34,370 bases of DNA, from positions 1-34,370 of the IMG/VR virus record IMGVR_UViG_3300025824_000001. One strand, given 5' to 3'. This DNA is from a virus. Shown here piece after piece: positions 7,997 through 16,678 of the stretch (position 1 is the first letter of the stretch; every line of letters begins with the position of its first letter). A program made the position numbers and the translations under genes. The notes beneath the pieces are model-generated. The model was not told the DNA's origin and did not search any database. It saw only the letters and a list, made by a program, of their open reading frames with translations.

Positions 7997-8509
7997 TCAC
8001 TCTTTTATCATATATATAAGCCCGTTCATTGCTGCCTGGGGGATCCCTTTCTCAGGCAAGAGGTCTTCGGTTACCATATGCGGCTCGAACTCACTTTTTT
8101 CTTCAAGAAATTGGTTGTATTTCTCTACCTGGGCATCCCTCTCTGTAATGTCATTTTTATATTTGTTCTTGAGTTTTTCGAGATCATTAGCAAACGGGGA
8201 TCCCGGAGCGGACCCACCCTCCAGGGCATAGTTTTCGATGGGACCCTCAATGCTATTCACAATCTTTGTAATAGGCCGGTCCTTATCATCCCGCACCGCA
8301 TGTTGCTGGAGAAGCTTAGTTTTCTCATCCTGAAACATTCCATAACCTTCAGAATGTTTCAGGATGGCTTTTATATCCTTTACGAGTTCCGAAAGCTTTC
8401 TTTTATTCTTAGCCACTGCGTAGCTAAGCCTCACGTGCAATATAGCAGGATTGACCTCATCCATTAATGAGAGGGCATCCAGCATTTCGAGACATTCACG
8501 GTTAGTCAT
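7997..8509 (-). CDS. Tail-assembly-region protein (DUF1617-like)
   Basis: 170 aa, mostly helical and charged, located directly before the tape measure with a 4-nt gap. The start MTNRECLEMLDALSLMDEV and the YAVAKNKRKLSELVKDIK block recall small proteins of the DUF1617 type that lie next to tape-measure genes. That match is from memory and should be checked with a profile search. A chaperone or assembly role for the tail is inferred from position. No catalytic motif is visible. Confidence 0.72.
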   Translation of the reverse strand: MTNRECLEMLDALSLMDEVNPAILHVRLSYAVAKNKRKLSELVKDIKAILKHSEGYGMFQDEKTKLLQQHAVRDDKDRPITKIVNSIEGPIENYALEGGSAPGSPFANDLEKLKNKYKNDITERDAQVEKYNQFLEEKSEFEPHMVTEDLLPEKGIPQAAMNGLIYMIKE

Positions 8510-8521
8510 GGTTCTTCTGCT

Positions 8522-8689
8522 TTACAGTTTGTTATTTATTTCAGGCTTGCCGTTCTGGACAGGCTTTGTCGAGCCTCCTCCGGAAGTCTTGTTAGAATTG
8601 TTTTTTCTCTTTTTTACAGTTGCTATAATACCTACAGCAACTATGGCCGAAAATATGGCCCCTAAAATAAAAGCTGTTAATCCGTTCAT
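8522..8689 (-). CDS. 55-aa single-span membrane protein
   Basis: Short ORF filling the gap between its neighbours: ATG at 8687-8689, TAA at 8522-8524. Residues 4-24 are a strong hydrophobic helix (LTAFILGAIFSAIVAVGIIA). It is followed by a basic cluster (VKKRKN) and a polar Gly/Ser/Asn/Lys tail, so topology is predicted N-out, C-in. It starts 4 nt after the 77-aa gene and ends 12 nt before the next, as expected for a real operon member. It could be a small holin-like or tail-assembly membrane protein. Function unknown. Confidence 0.65.
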   Translation of the reverse strand: MNGLTAFILGAIFSAIVAVGIIATVKKRKNNSNKTSGGGSTKPVQNGKPEINNKL

Positions 8690-8693
8690 AGTT

Positions 8694-8927
8694 TTATTCT
8701 TTAGTTTGGTTAATAATATTTTCTATTGCCTCAATCATGTCATTGATATCGGCGAGTTTCTCTTCATATAGGGCCTTGTCTGCATTTAGCTGGTCCAGGG
8801 TATAAAGGCCCAGGGAAACCTTTACTGAAACATCCTTATCTTCAATATCCTTCATCTCTTTTACCTCAAATAGCTCGTAATGCTCTTCGAGGTCTTTGTC
8901 CGTTGGTTTTGTTGCTATTATGTTCAT
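8694..8927 (-). CDS. Small coiled-coil protein
   Basis: 77 aa, very acidic, with a C-terminal coiled coil (about 45-77: LNADKALYEEKLADINDMI). It is separated by one base from the BACON gene upstream. It may be an assembly partner for the fibre/BACON proteins or for the tail. Not recognised at family level. Confidence 0.68.
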   Translation of the reverse strand: MNIIATKPTDKDLEEHYELFEVKEMKDIEDKDVSVKVSLGLYTLDQLNADKALYEEKLADINDMIEAIENIINQTKE

Positions 8928-8928
8928 C

Positions 8929-9267
8929 TTATACTGGATTTGCTAATTGGTTAATTGTCACTATTACATCGTCGCAATCCGGGGAGCTGAACGTTACCGT
9001 TCCCTGCCTGAGTGACCCTGTATCATTTACGGCTACATGGATACTTACAGATGCATTATCCCCCGGGCTTGATGCGCCTGTTACTAAAAGCCAGGCATCA
9101 TCTTCATTATAGCTCCATTCCTGAGTTTCACATCCTACATCCACCGAAACCACGCAAGTATCCCCGTTGTAATCAACGTTGTTAAAAAGCGTGGGGTTTA
9201 CCGATAAATAAACCGGTATCGTCCTCTCAAAATTCAATCCGTGATGTACTAAAAGTGCTCGTCTCAT
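8929..9267 (-). CDS. Stand-alone BACON-like domain protein
   Basis: 112 aa, essentially one beta-sandwich domain. The pattern fits BACON domains: an aromatic strand (TQEWSYN), DDAWLLVTGAS, then SVSIHVAVNDTGSLRQGTVTF and a terminal VIVTINQLA in which the Gln is typical. BACON domains are proposed to bind glycans or mucin and occur in Bacteroidetes enzymes and in crAss-like phage tail proteins. Here the domain is a separate protein, 2 nt from the tail-fibre gene stop, so it probably decorates or caps the fibre. There is no signal peptide. The glycan-binding role is family-based inference. Confidence 0.75.
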   Translation of the reverse strand: MRRALLVHHGLNFERTIPVYLSVNPTLFNNVDYNGDTCVVSVDVGCETQEWSYNEDDAWLLVTGASSPGDNASVSIHVAVNDTGSLRQGTVTFSSPDCDDVIVTINQLANPV

Positions 9268-9269
9268 CT

Positions 9270-11873
9270 TTAACTCGGTGATAAGTAGTTATTTCCGTAG
9301 CTCCAGTATAAATTAGTTCCATCGCTTACGAAAGTCAATATATTAATCACATTTGCTGATTCATCAAGTGTCAGCAGCCCTCCGTCGATGACCTTATTAT
9401 ATGTCGGGCTGGCAAAACTTAGTGTATGTCCTCCTGAGGCATCCTGGATAACAATAAGACATCCGCTGGTCCCGTTGTCTGCATTTGTTATTGTCAGGGA
9501 GCAATCTCCGGTAAGTGTTATTTTGGCATTATAGCCATTGTCAATGTCCCAAGTCTTGCTTGCAGCATAGGTCAATGTCTGGAATGCTGTGAAAACATCT
9601 CCTTTGCTGATCCATGAGCCGTCACCCTGTAATACCTTGCTTGTTGCTCCAGAACTATTAAGCTCCAGATACAGCGAAGCACCACGCTTGAATTGTAAGG
9701 CATTTCCACTTTCGGCTATTGTCCAATTTGTAGTCGCATAACTTCCTCCCAATATTTGTCCACTTGCCGAAACATAACCTATATTTTGTAAATTAAATAC
9801 TGCATCCGAACCGCTTGTATCCCTTGTAGCAAAATTCAACCACCCTGATTTTGCTTTATTGAGTAAATAAGTGCTCCCTTTTAAATATAATGTAGTTCCT
9901 ATTTCTACATAACTTAATGTAGAGATATGATCACTTGCCGAAACATAACCTATATTTTGTAAATTAAATACTGCATCCGAACCGCTTGTATCCCTTGTAG
10001 CAAAAGGCAACCACCCTGATATTGCTTTATTGAGTAAATAAGTGCTCCCTCTTAAATATAATGTAGTTCCTATTTCTACATAACTTAATGTAGAGATATG
10101 ATCACCCACATTTATCACTCCATTAACTGTTATCCCGGTGTTTATTGCTGTCACCTTTGCAGATCCTGAATAATGTAAAGAAGTATGTTCATGACCGTCC
10201 AGTGAAACCTCACTATAAGAGAATCCAGCAGATATAAACCCTCCACCGGCTGTCTGCTTTAACATATCGCCGGTTGAGCCACCGGTGGCTGTAGGTGCAT
10301 AAGTATTTGTATCGAGAGCCCAGGTATTAGCTGCTGTTTTCTTCAGGAAGGATGTTGCTGTAAAGCCCAGGGCAGCTATTGCAGTAAGGTCGGCATCCAG
10401 GGGCTGATAGGATGTACTTGATAGTGCAAATGTCCCGGGAGCTGTCATCGTTACTATAGGAGCTCCTGATGACCAGGCCAGAGCCGAAATACCATCTAGG
10501 TTAACATCATATTCTTGGTAAGCTGTAGTATCCAATGCCCAGGTGTTGGCTGCAGTTTTCTTTAAAAAGGCAAGGTTAGTAAAACCAAGACCGGCTATAC
10601 TGGCAAGATCAGCATCGAGCCTGGAATTACTGAGTGTACCCGATGTTATTTCTGCTGCGGAATGTTCATGTCCATCAAGCGACACCTCGCTATAAGAGAA
10701 CCCCGCAGATATAAACCCTCCACCGGCTGTCTGCTTTAACATATCCCCGGTGGATCCACCTGTGGCTGTGGGTGCATAAGTATTTGTATCGAGAGCCCAG
10801 GTATTGGCTGCCGTCTTTTTAAGGAATGAAGTTGCTGTATATCCAAGAGCAGCTATGGCCGTAAGATCGGCATCCAAAGGCTGATAGGATGTACTCGATA
10901 GTGCAAATGTCCCGGGAGCTGTCATCTTTACAAAAGGTGTCCCGGAGGACCAGTTAAGATCAGTAATCCCATCCAGTATGATATCATATTCCTGGTAAGC
11001 TGTAGTATCCAATGCCCAGGTGTTGGTTGCTGTTTTCTTTAAAAAGGCAAGGGCAGTAAAACCAAGCCCGGCTATACTTGCCAGGTCTGCATCAAGCCTG
11101 GAATTACTGAGTGTACCGGATGTTATGTCAGCTGCAGAATGCTCATGTCCATCCAGTGAAACCTCACTATATGAAAATCCAGCCGAGATAAGCTGGCCAT
11201 CTGCCGTCAGTTTTAATATATCTCCTTCGCTGCCACCAGTTATGATTCCCAGGTATGTATTCGTATCTAAAGCCCAGGTATTAGCTGCTGTTTTCTTCAG
11301 GAAGGATGTTGCTGTAAAGCCCAGGGCAGCTATGGCCGTAAGATCGGCATCCAAAGGCTGATAGGATGTACTCGATAGTGCAAATGTCCCGGGAGCTGTC
11401 ATCTTTACAAAAGGTGTCCCGGAGGACCAGTTAAGATCAGTAATCCCATCCAGTATGATATCATATTCCTGGTAAGCTGTAGTATCCAATGCCCAGGTGT
11501 TGGCTGCAGTTTTCTTCAGGAAGGATATTGCTGTGAATCCCAGGGCTGCTATGGCTGTCAGGTCGGTATCTATAGGCTGAAAATCGGCAGGCTTATATGA
11601 ACTTGTGTTTAATCCACCCACGGCATTCATCAACGGGATATTTCCATTGACCGGAGATGTGATAAGAGGTACATATGTATCAGTATGTAAATGATCTGCT
11701 GTAGCAAAATAGGTTGCTTCATGACCATCCAGCAGATCTGCATCCAGACCACTGCCAGCACCATCAACAAGAAGTAATCCTTCAAGAATATCTGCTGCCG
11801 GTCCACTTGCTGTGAATGGTTGCCAGGATTTTCTACCCGCATCATCGCTTGTATAGTAGTGTCTTACACTCAT
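9270..11873 (-). CDS. Repeat-built tail fibre / receptor-binding protein
   Basis: 867 aa. After an N-terminal ~95-aa part (MSVRHYYTSDDAGRKSWQPF) comes a shaft of about three long repeats. They are built from alternating modules: LTAIAALGFTATSFLKK / NTWALDT / FALSSTSYQPL and SAADITSGTLSNSRLDADL. Next are two nearly identical 57-aa repeats (residues about 590-705, YVEIGTTLYL...). The protein ends in a C-terminal beta domain of about 100 aa (TWDIDNGYNAKITLTGDCS...) that looks like the receptor-binding tip. Thr/Ala/Ser/Leu richness and tandem repetition are typical of trimeric fibres. The start overlaps the upstream tail-tip gene by 4 nt. Repeats probably vary shaft length. Confidence 0.85.
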   Translation of the reverse strand: MSVRHYYTSDDAGRKSWQPFTASGPAADILEGLLLVDGAGSGLDADLLDGHEATYFATADHLHTDTYVPLITSPVNGNIPLMNAVGGLNTSSYKPADFQPIDTDLTAIAALGFTAISFLKKTAANTWALDTTAYQEYDIILDGITDLNWSSGTPFVKMTAPGTFALSSTSYQPLDADLTAIAALGFTATSFLKKTAANTWALDTNTYLGIITGGSEGDILKLTADGQLISAGFSYSEVSLDGHEHSAADITSGTLSNSRLDADLASIAGLGFTALAFLKKTATNTWALDTTAYQEYDIILDGITDLNWSSGTPFVKMTAPGTFALSSTSYQPLDADLTAIAALGYTATSFLKKTAANTWALDTNTYAPTATGGSTGDMLKQTAGGGFISAGFSYSEVSLDGHEHSAAEITSGTLSNSRLDADLASIAGLGFTNLAFLKKTAANTWALDTTAYQEYDVNLDGISALAWSSGAPIVTMTAPGTFALSSTSYQPLDADLTAIAALGFTATSFLKKTAANTWALDTNTYAPTATGGSTGDMLKQTAGGGFISAGFSYSEVSLDGHEHTSLHYSGSAKVTAINTGITVNGVINVGDHISTLSYVEIGTTLYLRGSTYLLNKAISGWLPFATRDTSGSDAVFNLQNIGYVSASDHISTLSYVEIGTTLYLKGSTYLLNKAKSGWLNFATRDTSGSDAVFNLQNIGYVSASGQILGGSYATTNWTIAESGNALQFKRGASLYLELNSSGATSKVLQGDGSWISKGDVFTAFQTLTYAASKTWDIDNGYNAKITLTGDCSLTITNADNGTSGCLIVIQDASGGHTLSFASPTYNKVIDGGLLTLDESANVINILTFVSDGTNLYWSYGNNYLSPS
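9761..10102 (-). repeat. 171-bp tandem duplication inside the fibre gene
   Basis: Two head-to-tail copies, 9761-9931 and 9932-10102, differ at only a few positions. They encode 57-aa repeats differing at roughly three residues (R/K, I/K, P/N). The unit length is a multiple of three, so copy loss or gain keeps the frame. Confidence 0.85.
10185..11590 (-). repeat. Long imperfect tandem repeats of the fibre shaft
   Basis: About three copies of a ~150-codon unit with long identical DNA tracts, for example the LTAIAAL and DGHEHSAA segments at about 10200-10640, 10660-11120 and 11140-11590. Copies differ mostly by scattered silent and conservative changes, suggesting duplication or gene conversion. 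Confidence 0.75.
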
Positions 11874-13858
11874 TGCTTCAATACCATTTCTAATTCAGCC
11901 GTAATACCATCAGTAGTAACACGTTGCAAAATAAAATAATTCATTATTCCATCTATCTCAATACTATAAGTAGGTCTAAATCCTTCGCTGGCTGCCGTAT
12001 CGACCACAGTAAAAAACTGATTTAAAAAGCCGGGAGTTAATTTTATCCTGACAGTATATATCTTTCCCTTATCGACATAGTGATAATGTTTGATCCAGTA
12101 ATCGTTGTATATATCCGAAAAGTCAAGTGCATCAATCTTCGGATAGGTGCTTTTAGTAGCACTCTCAAAATACCATGTAAAACCCGCTGTCAATCCTTTC
12201 CATTCGACTATCCTGGTCTTGAAATCTGCCAGACGGTCAAAAATACTACCATAAGGATATACAGGCAGTTCTTTCCAGATGGTAGGTGCCTCAGTAGTAT
12301 AATTATTAATCGTGTAATTATATCCTTTGAGTATTGTTGCAAACTCACAAGTCTTATATGTTATGTCCTGCTCTGCAAACAGGCTCGTTAATGTTATCTC
12401 TTTCTGTCCGGGCAGGTCTGTATTCTCTTTCAGGTATTCGGCAAAGGACTGATCCTTATCATCACTTGAAAAACGCATGATGATAGTTTCGTTATAATTT
12501 TTTGATATAAGCTCTGCCGGGAAATCCGAATTATCAACATAATCCGTTAAATCGACAACGGTACCGGAGACAAAATCATCCCAGGGCTCTATATACAGGT
12601 TTTGTTTTGATTTGTCGAGCCAGAATTTAAGATTGAAAATACTCTTTATCACTGAGAGAAAATCCAACTGTGTCATATCCGGCAACATCTCTTCAAAGCT
12701 GATCGTTGCTCCATTGCCTATATAGCGGTTGGCACTGCCCCATACATTCTCAAAATATGAGCTGATAGCCGTATATAATGTTATTGTCTGTGATCCCGCC
12801 GTTACTGTGCCAATGACCCTTGTATATGACTCTATGGTTATCGAATCACCAGCCTCACAATATATATAACCTGTATCAAGCTCTGCTGTCACACCATCTA
12901 TGAGTTCATCAACACCATAAGCCCCTGCATCAAAACTCGCTTTAGATGTCCCATTGCGGTTAATATCTATCTCAAAATCTTCATCCGTTATAGTTACCGA
13001 TCCATTGCCATAACCGGTGTTTACCATTGTCACCGATGCACGGAATCGATATGTGCCCGTTGTTGGTACGGTATAGGTATCTGTTAACCAGTCTTCTCCT
13101 TCATCTGTTGACTCGTTAGAGAATTCCAGGTCTTTAATAATATCGACCATAAAGGCACCCGATTCGGTAGCAGTATCATAATTATCCGTAGTGGCATCGA
13201 CATAAGTGAGCAAGTCCTTTTCTTCAATAAAATCCTTATCAGCTATTTTCTGATTACAAAGGATAAACAAGTCCTTAATAAATGACTCTGCGATCCATGA
13301 TGATACTATCGTATATGGCTCAAGAATCTTATTTATAAGTGTTACAATGCTTATCATTGGAATAAAGTCACTTGTTATCCAGTTAGCGGATCCACCTGTC
13401 TCGCCACTTGCCAGCCCACCAAAATATATCATCGGGTAACGATATGCCGGATATGAAGCACTCCAGCTTGTCACTATATTCGTACCATTGAATTCATGGT
13501 CGTGCGTTGACAAGTCAAGTGCTGTCATCTTCTTGTCTTTCAGATTATCGAGCCATGTATCTGACTTGATTATTATTTTGGCATAATTATCATTATAATC
13601 CAGTACTTTCACCGTACCGGATATGACAAGCATCTCACCGAGATATAACCTGCCTGTATCACTGGGCTCACTTGTTACATCTGCCTGGTTGATGAATTTG
13701 AGAAGTTTCTTATTTGTCTTTGTAAGCGGGAGATTTAGTGTATAGGATTTATTATTATTGCCAAGCTTATCATTTCGTATGTCACCGATAGAAAATACCA
13801 CATTAAAAGCCTCATTAAAGTCTGCCAGTTCAGTCCCCATATATAATTTAGTCTTCAT
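11870..13858 (-). CDS. Large tail-tip / baseplate-like protein
   Basis: 662 aa. The N-terminus (KTKLYMGTELADFNEAF... and LPLTKTNKKLLKFINQA) resembles a group of large tail proteins common in Bacteroidetes siphoviruses. The middle, about 240-380, is beta-rich with Thr/Asp/Gly (TGTYRFRASVTMV), probably a carbohydrate-binding-like insertion. The C-terminal half contains a LDFLSVIKSIFNLKFWLDK segment of the kind seen in tail-hub proteins. It overlaps the upstream gene by 11 nt and the fibre gene by 4 nt. A hub or connector between tail tip and fibre is inferred from gene order. No enzymatic motif was seen. Confidence 0.75.
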   Translation of the reverse strand: MKTKLYMGTELADFNEAFNVVFSIGDIRNDKLGNNNKSYTLNLPLTKTNKKLLKFINQADVTSEPSDTGRLYLGEMLVISGTVKVLDYNDNYAKIIIKSDTWLDNLKDKKMTALDLSTHDHEFNGTNIVTSWSASYPAYRYPMIYFGGLASGETGGSANWITSDFIPMISIVTLINKILEPYTIVSSWIAESFIKDLFILCNQKIADKDFIEEKDLLTYVDATTDNYDTATESGAFMVDIIKDLEFSNESTDEGEDWLTDTYTVPTTGTYRFRASVTMVNTGYGNGSVTITDEDFEIDINRNGTSKASFDAGAYGVDELIDGVTAELDTGYIYCEAGDSITIESYTRVIGTVTAGSQTITLYTAISSYFENVWGSANRYIGNGATISFEEMLPDMTQLDFLSVIKSIFNLKFWLDKSKQNLYIEPWDDFVSGTVVDLTDYVDNSDFPAELISKNYNETIIMRFSSDDKDQSFAEYLKENTDLPGQKEITLTSLFAEQDITYKTCEFATILKGYNYTINNYTTEAPTIWKELPVYPYGSIFDRLADFKTRIVEWKGLTAGFTWYFESATKSTYPKIDALDFSDIYNDYWIKHYHYVDKGKIYTVRIKLTPGFLNQFFTVVDTAASEGFRPTYSIEIDGIMNYFILQRVTTDGITAELEMVLKQ

Positions 13859-14918
13859 ATTCTATCTCTATCTCATTAACAAACATCTCCGAATCTTCTA
13901 TTTTCACAGGGTCACTTATAATTGATACCTCTGTGGGTGCAGCATAACTCGCTTCCAGTTTCCTCACATCCATGCTATCCGATAGGCTTTTTAGATATGT
14001 AGTATTACTGATGTCATTAAAGCGTGTTTGTAATTTCTGCCTATTGGATCCTGATACATTGAGTAGTCTGTTTGCCTTACCTGATGTCTTGTAATATTTC
14101 CTGTCTGTTAGATATGATATGTCTTTTTTGCCCTCGAAGGCAAGGTATTCCTTACCGCCTACCAACCCGTCAAACTCAAGTACTTCACGGGCATCATTCT
14201 CGGTTGCATCGATATATATGGTCATAACCTCGGTGATCTTATCCCCGCCAACCTCGCCAAGCTGTATTCTCAGATCGCTTGTTACACTTGCCATGAGTTC
14301 CCCGATATTAACAATTATAACACCCCATTTATCAGTAAGATCGAAATGTGTGGCATGGTCATAAGCCCCGCTATCTTTTGAATAAAATAGCTCTATATGG
14401 ACAACCTCTGAAAAGAATACTATCCAATATTCCAATGGTACGGCTGTATAAAACTTCGTTATATTATTTCTAAGTGTCTTACAGGCAAAAAAACATGTCG
14501 AGTCATGACAGACATATTCCGTGAATGCATTAGCATCACCTACTGCCGGGACAAAACTATACGTAGTACCTGAAGCATTATCCGTGTCTCCCGTTGTTGT
14601 AGTACCATCTGCATCTTCCCATACCTCGGTAAATAGTATTGTATAAGCCACTAAAGGACTACCACCTGATACTTTATATAAATCTCCCGAGTCCCTTGCA
14701 ATACTAAGCCCCGTAACATTTGCTTTTAATATATCGAAAAAGTCAAAATCTGATAATCCTTTAGGCTTTTCACTTGTCGCCACAACAACCGCAGATACCG
14801 TTATATCAGCCCTGACCCTCAGGTTTACATGATCGGCATCTTCGGAAAGAGACGTAACGATATTAAATAAACCACTATTATCAATATTCTCTGGATATAT
14901 GTTTAATGTTAATGACAT
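13848..14918 (-). CDS. Tail-tip-associated structural protein
   Basis: 356 aa, beta-rich in the first 240 residues (Thr/Val/Asp/Gly). A more conserved-looking C-terminal region follows: KYYKTSGKANRLLNVSGS, then a helical stretch containing SLSDSMDVRK. Its start overlaps the end of the GIY-YIG endonuclease gene by 10 nt. Before that gene inserted, it probably followed the 15679-16221 neck gene directly. The neighbouring tail genes suggest a baseplate/tail-tip role. No specific family is claimed. Confidence 0.7.
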   Translation of the reverse strand: MSLTLNIYPENIDNSGLFNIVTSLSEDADHVNLRVRADITVSAVVVATSEKPKGLSDFDFFDILKANVTGLSIARDSGDLYKVSGGSPLVAYTILFTEVWEDADGTTTTGDTDNASGTTYSFVPAVGDANAFTEYVCHDSTCFFACKTLRNNITKFYTAVPLEYWIVFFSEVVHIELFYSKDSGAYDHATHFDLTDKWGVIIVNIGELMASVTSDLRIQLGEVGGDKITEVMTIYIDATENDAREVLEFDGLVGGKEYLAFEGKKDISYLTDRKYYKTSGKANRLLNVSGSNRQKLQTRFNDISNTTYLKSLSDSMDVRKLEASYAAPTEVSIISDPVKIEDSEMFVNEIEIEYED

Positions 14919-15673
14919 TTAATATTTTTTAGAGAATTACTTATTTTAAGTTTTATTTCTTCTGGACACGGTATTCCTTTATTCCATGCAGTTGGATGTT
15001 TGCCAAACATAGGATGCCTTTCCTTAGTATTATACATTCTTTTTTTTGCATCACTCATTTTCTTCCTTGATTCCTCTGACATCGTCTTGCCCTTATTCGG
15101 CGAAACATGACCTTTTTTACTTTCACTTATCTTTCGTTTTGTTTCTTCCGAACACGAAATACCCTTATTCCATGCAATTCTTGTTTTCCCTTTATTGGCT
15201 TCTGATATTTTTCTTCGTGTCTCTTCAGAACAAATTCTTCCTTTCATATTTTGTTTAGCCCGTTCACTAAGTTTGCGACCTTTAATAGATTCACTTAATC
15301 TTTGTTTTGATTCTTCTGACCAAATATAACCCTTGTGAGATTCACTTAATTTCATTTTGGTTTCATCTGATGCTTTTACACCTAAGCTATTGCCTGCTGT
15401 TTTACAAATATTAAAATAAGGATTAAGTACATCAATATAAAATTGCTCATAAACAATCAAATTTTCTTTCGAACAACCGACTATTATTGAAAAGACTAAA
15501 TCTAATTCACCATATTTATTAAAATGATTTTGAAGCTTCTGATTAGCATGATTGTTATTTCTTAAACCAAATAAATGCTCTCTTCTTCTCCGCTTACAAT
15601 CGATAGCACTCCCAACATAAATTCTTTCAGGCTTTATTTTTGATTGTATTTTATATATTCCACTAATTTTCAT
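14909..15673 (-). CDS. GIY-YIG homing endonuclease with NUMOD3 repeats
   Basis: About 254 aa from the ATG at 15671-15673 (MKISGIYKI). The upstream start option at 15706 overlaps the preceding gene and is less likely. The catalytic GIY-YIG domain has GIY at residues 5-7, YVG at 19-21, an Arg cluster at 28-31 and the catalytic Glu in YEQFYID (E76). The C-terminal ~150 residues hold about seven NUMOD3-like DNA-binding repeats of the form SEETRRKISEANKGK, some with an AWNKGI insert. It makes a double-strand break in DNA lacking the element, promoting its own spread. It lies free-standing between two neck/tail genes. A decayed relative sits at 16679-16867. Confidence 0.9.
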   Translation of the reverse strand: MKISGIYKIQSKIKPERIYVGSAIDCKRRRREHLFGLRNNNHANQKLQNHFNKYGELDLVFSIIVGCSKENLIVYEQFYIDVLNPYFNICKTAGNSLGVKASDETKMKLSESHKGYIWSEESKQRLSESIKGRKLSERAKQNMKGRICSEETRRKISEANKGKTRIAWNKGISCSEETKRKISESKKGHVSPNKGKTMSEESRKKMSDAKKRMYNTKERHPMFGKHPTAWNKGIPCPEEIKLKISNSLKNIKCH

Positions 15674-15678
15674 ATATA

Positions 15679-16221
15679 TTAATTCTTTGAAAGCTCTACC
15701 TGCCACTTTGCAAGTAACGCATCTATATTTATTGATATATAATTATTTGTTAGTTCTCTTACCGTTATAGTCAGTTTATCTTCACCTCTGCGAAGTGCCT
15801 CCTCAACCCATCCAGTGCGTTTTCCCGTACTTGAATAACGATAGCTCCCCGGTGTAGGCATACCTGATTTCTTCTGTGTATTGGCAATGGCAAAGGCTAC
15901 ACCAAGGGATTCCTTCTCATCGAGTCCCATGCGTAGTTGTGCATACCTTTGTAATGCCTGTATGTACTTGCTGGTACCGCCCCGCCCTGATCGTCCTGAA
16001 TAGGGTATATTACCAGGTTTAACACCCCGTGCAATGATATTGCCGTAAAAGGGCATATAACCCGATAGGATAACTTCATTTACAGTTTGAGTGACACGGT
16101 AATCTATCTCCCGAACAACTGCACCATTAATAGAATGACCTTGTGCTTCCCATTCTTCAAGAAGTGCCTCGTTGAGAATAGCTTGTAACCGATCTATACC
16201 TGTAAAAGTTAATTGTTCCAT
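15679..16221 (-). CDS. Neck / head-tail joining protein (HK97 gp10-like)
   Basis: About 180 aa from the ATG at 16219-16221, which shares its A with the TGA of the preceding gene (TGATG); an ATG three codons earlier at 16230 is also possible. The middle contains a Gly-rich basic section (GNIPYSGRSGRGGTSKYIQ) and an alpha segment (LGVAFAIANTQKKSG). TGWVEEALRRGEDKL and strands follow. Size and position after the tail-terminator-like gene match head-tail joining proteins of the HK97 gp10 group. Assignment rests on context and overall pattern. Confidence 0.62.
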   Translation of the reverse strand: MEQLTFTGIDRLQAILNEALLEEWEAQGHSINGAVVREIDYRVTQTVNEVILSGYMPFYGNIIARGVKPGNIPYSGRSGRGGTSKYIQALQRYAQLRMGLDEKESLGVAFAIANTQKKSGMPTPGSYRYSSTGKRTGWVEEALRRGEDKLTITVRELTNNYISINIDALLAKWQVELSKN

Positions 16222-16649
16222 CAGCACCACATTTTTATTTGAATCTCCGGATACATGACACCCAGCTCCGTATCTGCGGATCGTTCCCCCTCATGCAGGT
16301 AAACACCCTTCAGATCATCAATATTGAGTACCCGGATACAGTCTGTATCATTCATCTTATTGATATATGTATCAAAATAACCCTCTATAGTATCCCATAG
16401 AGTGATCTTATTCTGTGTATTGGGATCATAATTGATAACAACAAAAGCGGTCAGGGTAAGGATTTTGGTTTTCTGTATTGTTGTGCTACGGTGGTCTTTC
16501 TTGAAACTAGCCCCGTCAATAGCCCATAGTACAAAAGGATAGGTTTTCTCCCTCTGGTTATTGAAATAGAGATCATAGTCGAATATAACATCCGCAATAG
16601 ATGTCCCGGTTTTAATTATTAATTTTGTCTTTAACGCCGCTAATGTCAT
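16221..16649 (-). CDS. Tail terminator / tail completion-like protein
   Basis: 142 aa. It has the pattern of gp17/tail-terminator proteins: an N-terminal helix (LAALKTKLIIKTG), a YPFVLW strand, then alternating strands and a helix (WDTIEGYFDTYINKMN). The strand YPEIQIKMW is at the end. Such proteins form a hexameric ring that stops tail-tube growth and joins the tail to the head. It follows the decayed endonuclease and the chaperone-like gene and is coupled to the next gene by a one-base stop/start overlap. Confidence 0.6.
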   Translation of the reverse strand: MTLAALKTKLIIKTGTSIADVIFDYDLYFNNQREKTYPFVLWAIDGASFKKDHRSTTIQKTKILTLTAFVVINYDPNTQNKITLWDTIEGYFDTYINKMNDTDCIRVLNIDDLKGVYLHEGERSADTELGVMYPEIQIKMWC

Positions 16650-16678
16650 ACTAACCTGTTTTTTGTAATCTCTTTAAC

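Noticed and set aside
9270-11873. Diversity-generating retroelement acting on the fibre
   Set aside because: No reverse transcriptase, template repeat or mutagenised adenine pattern is visible in the window.
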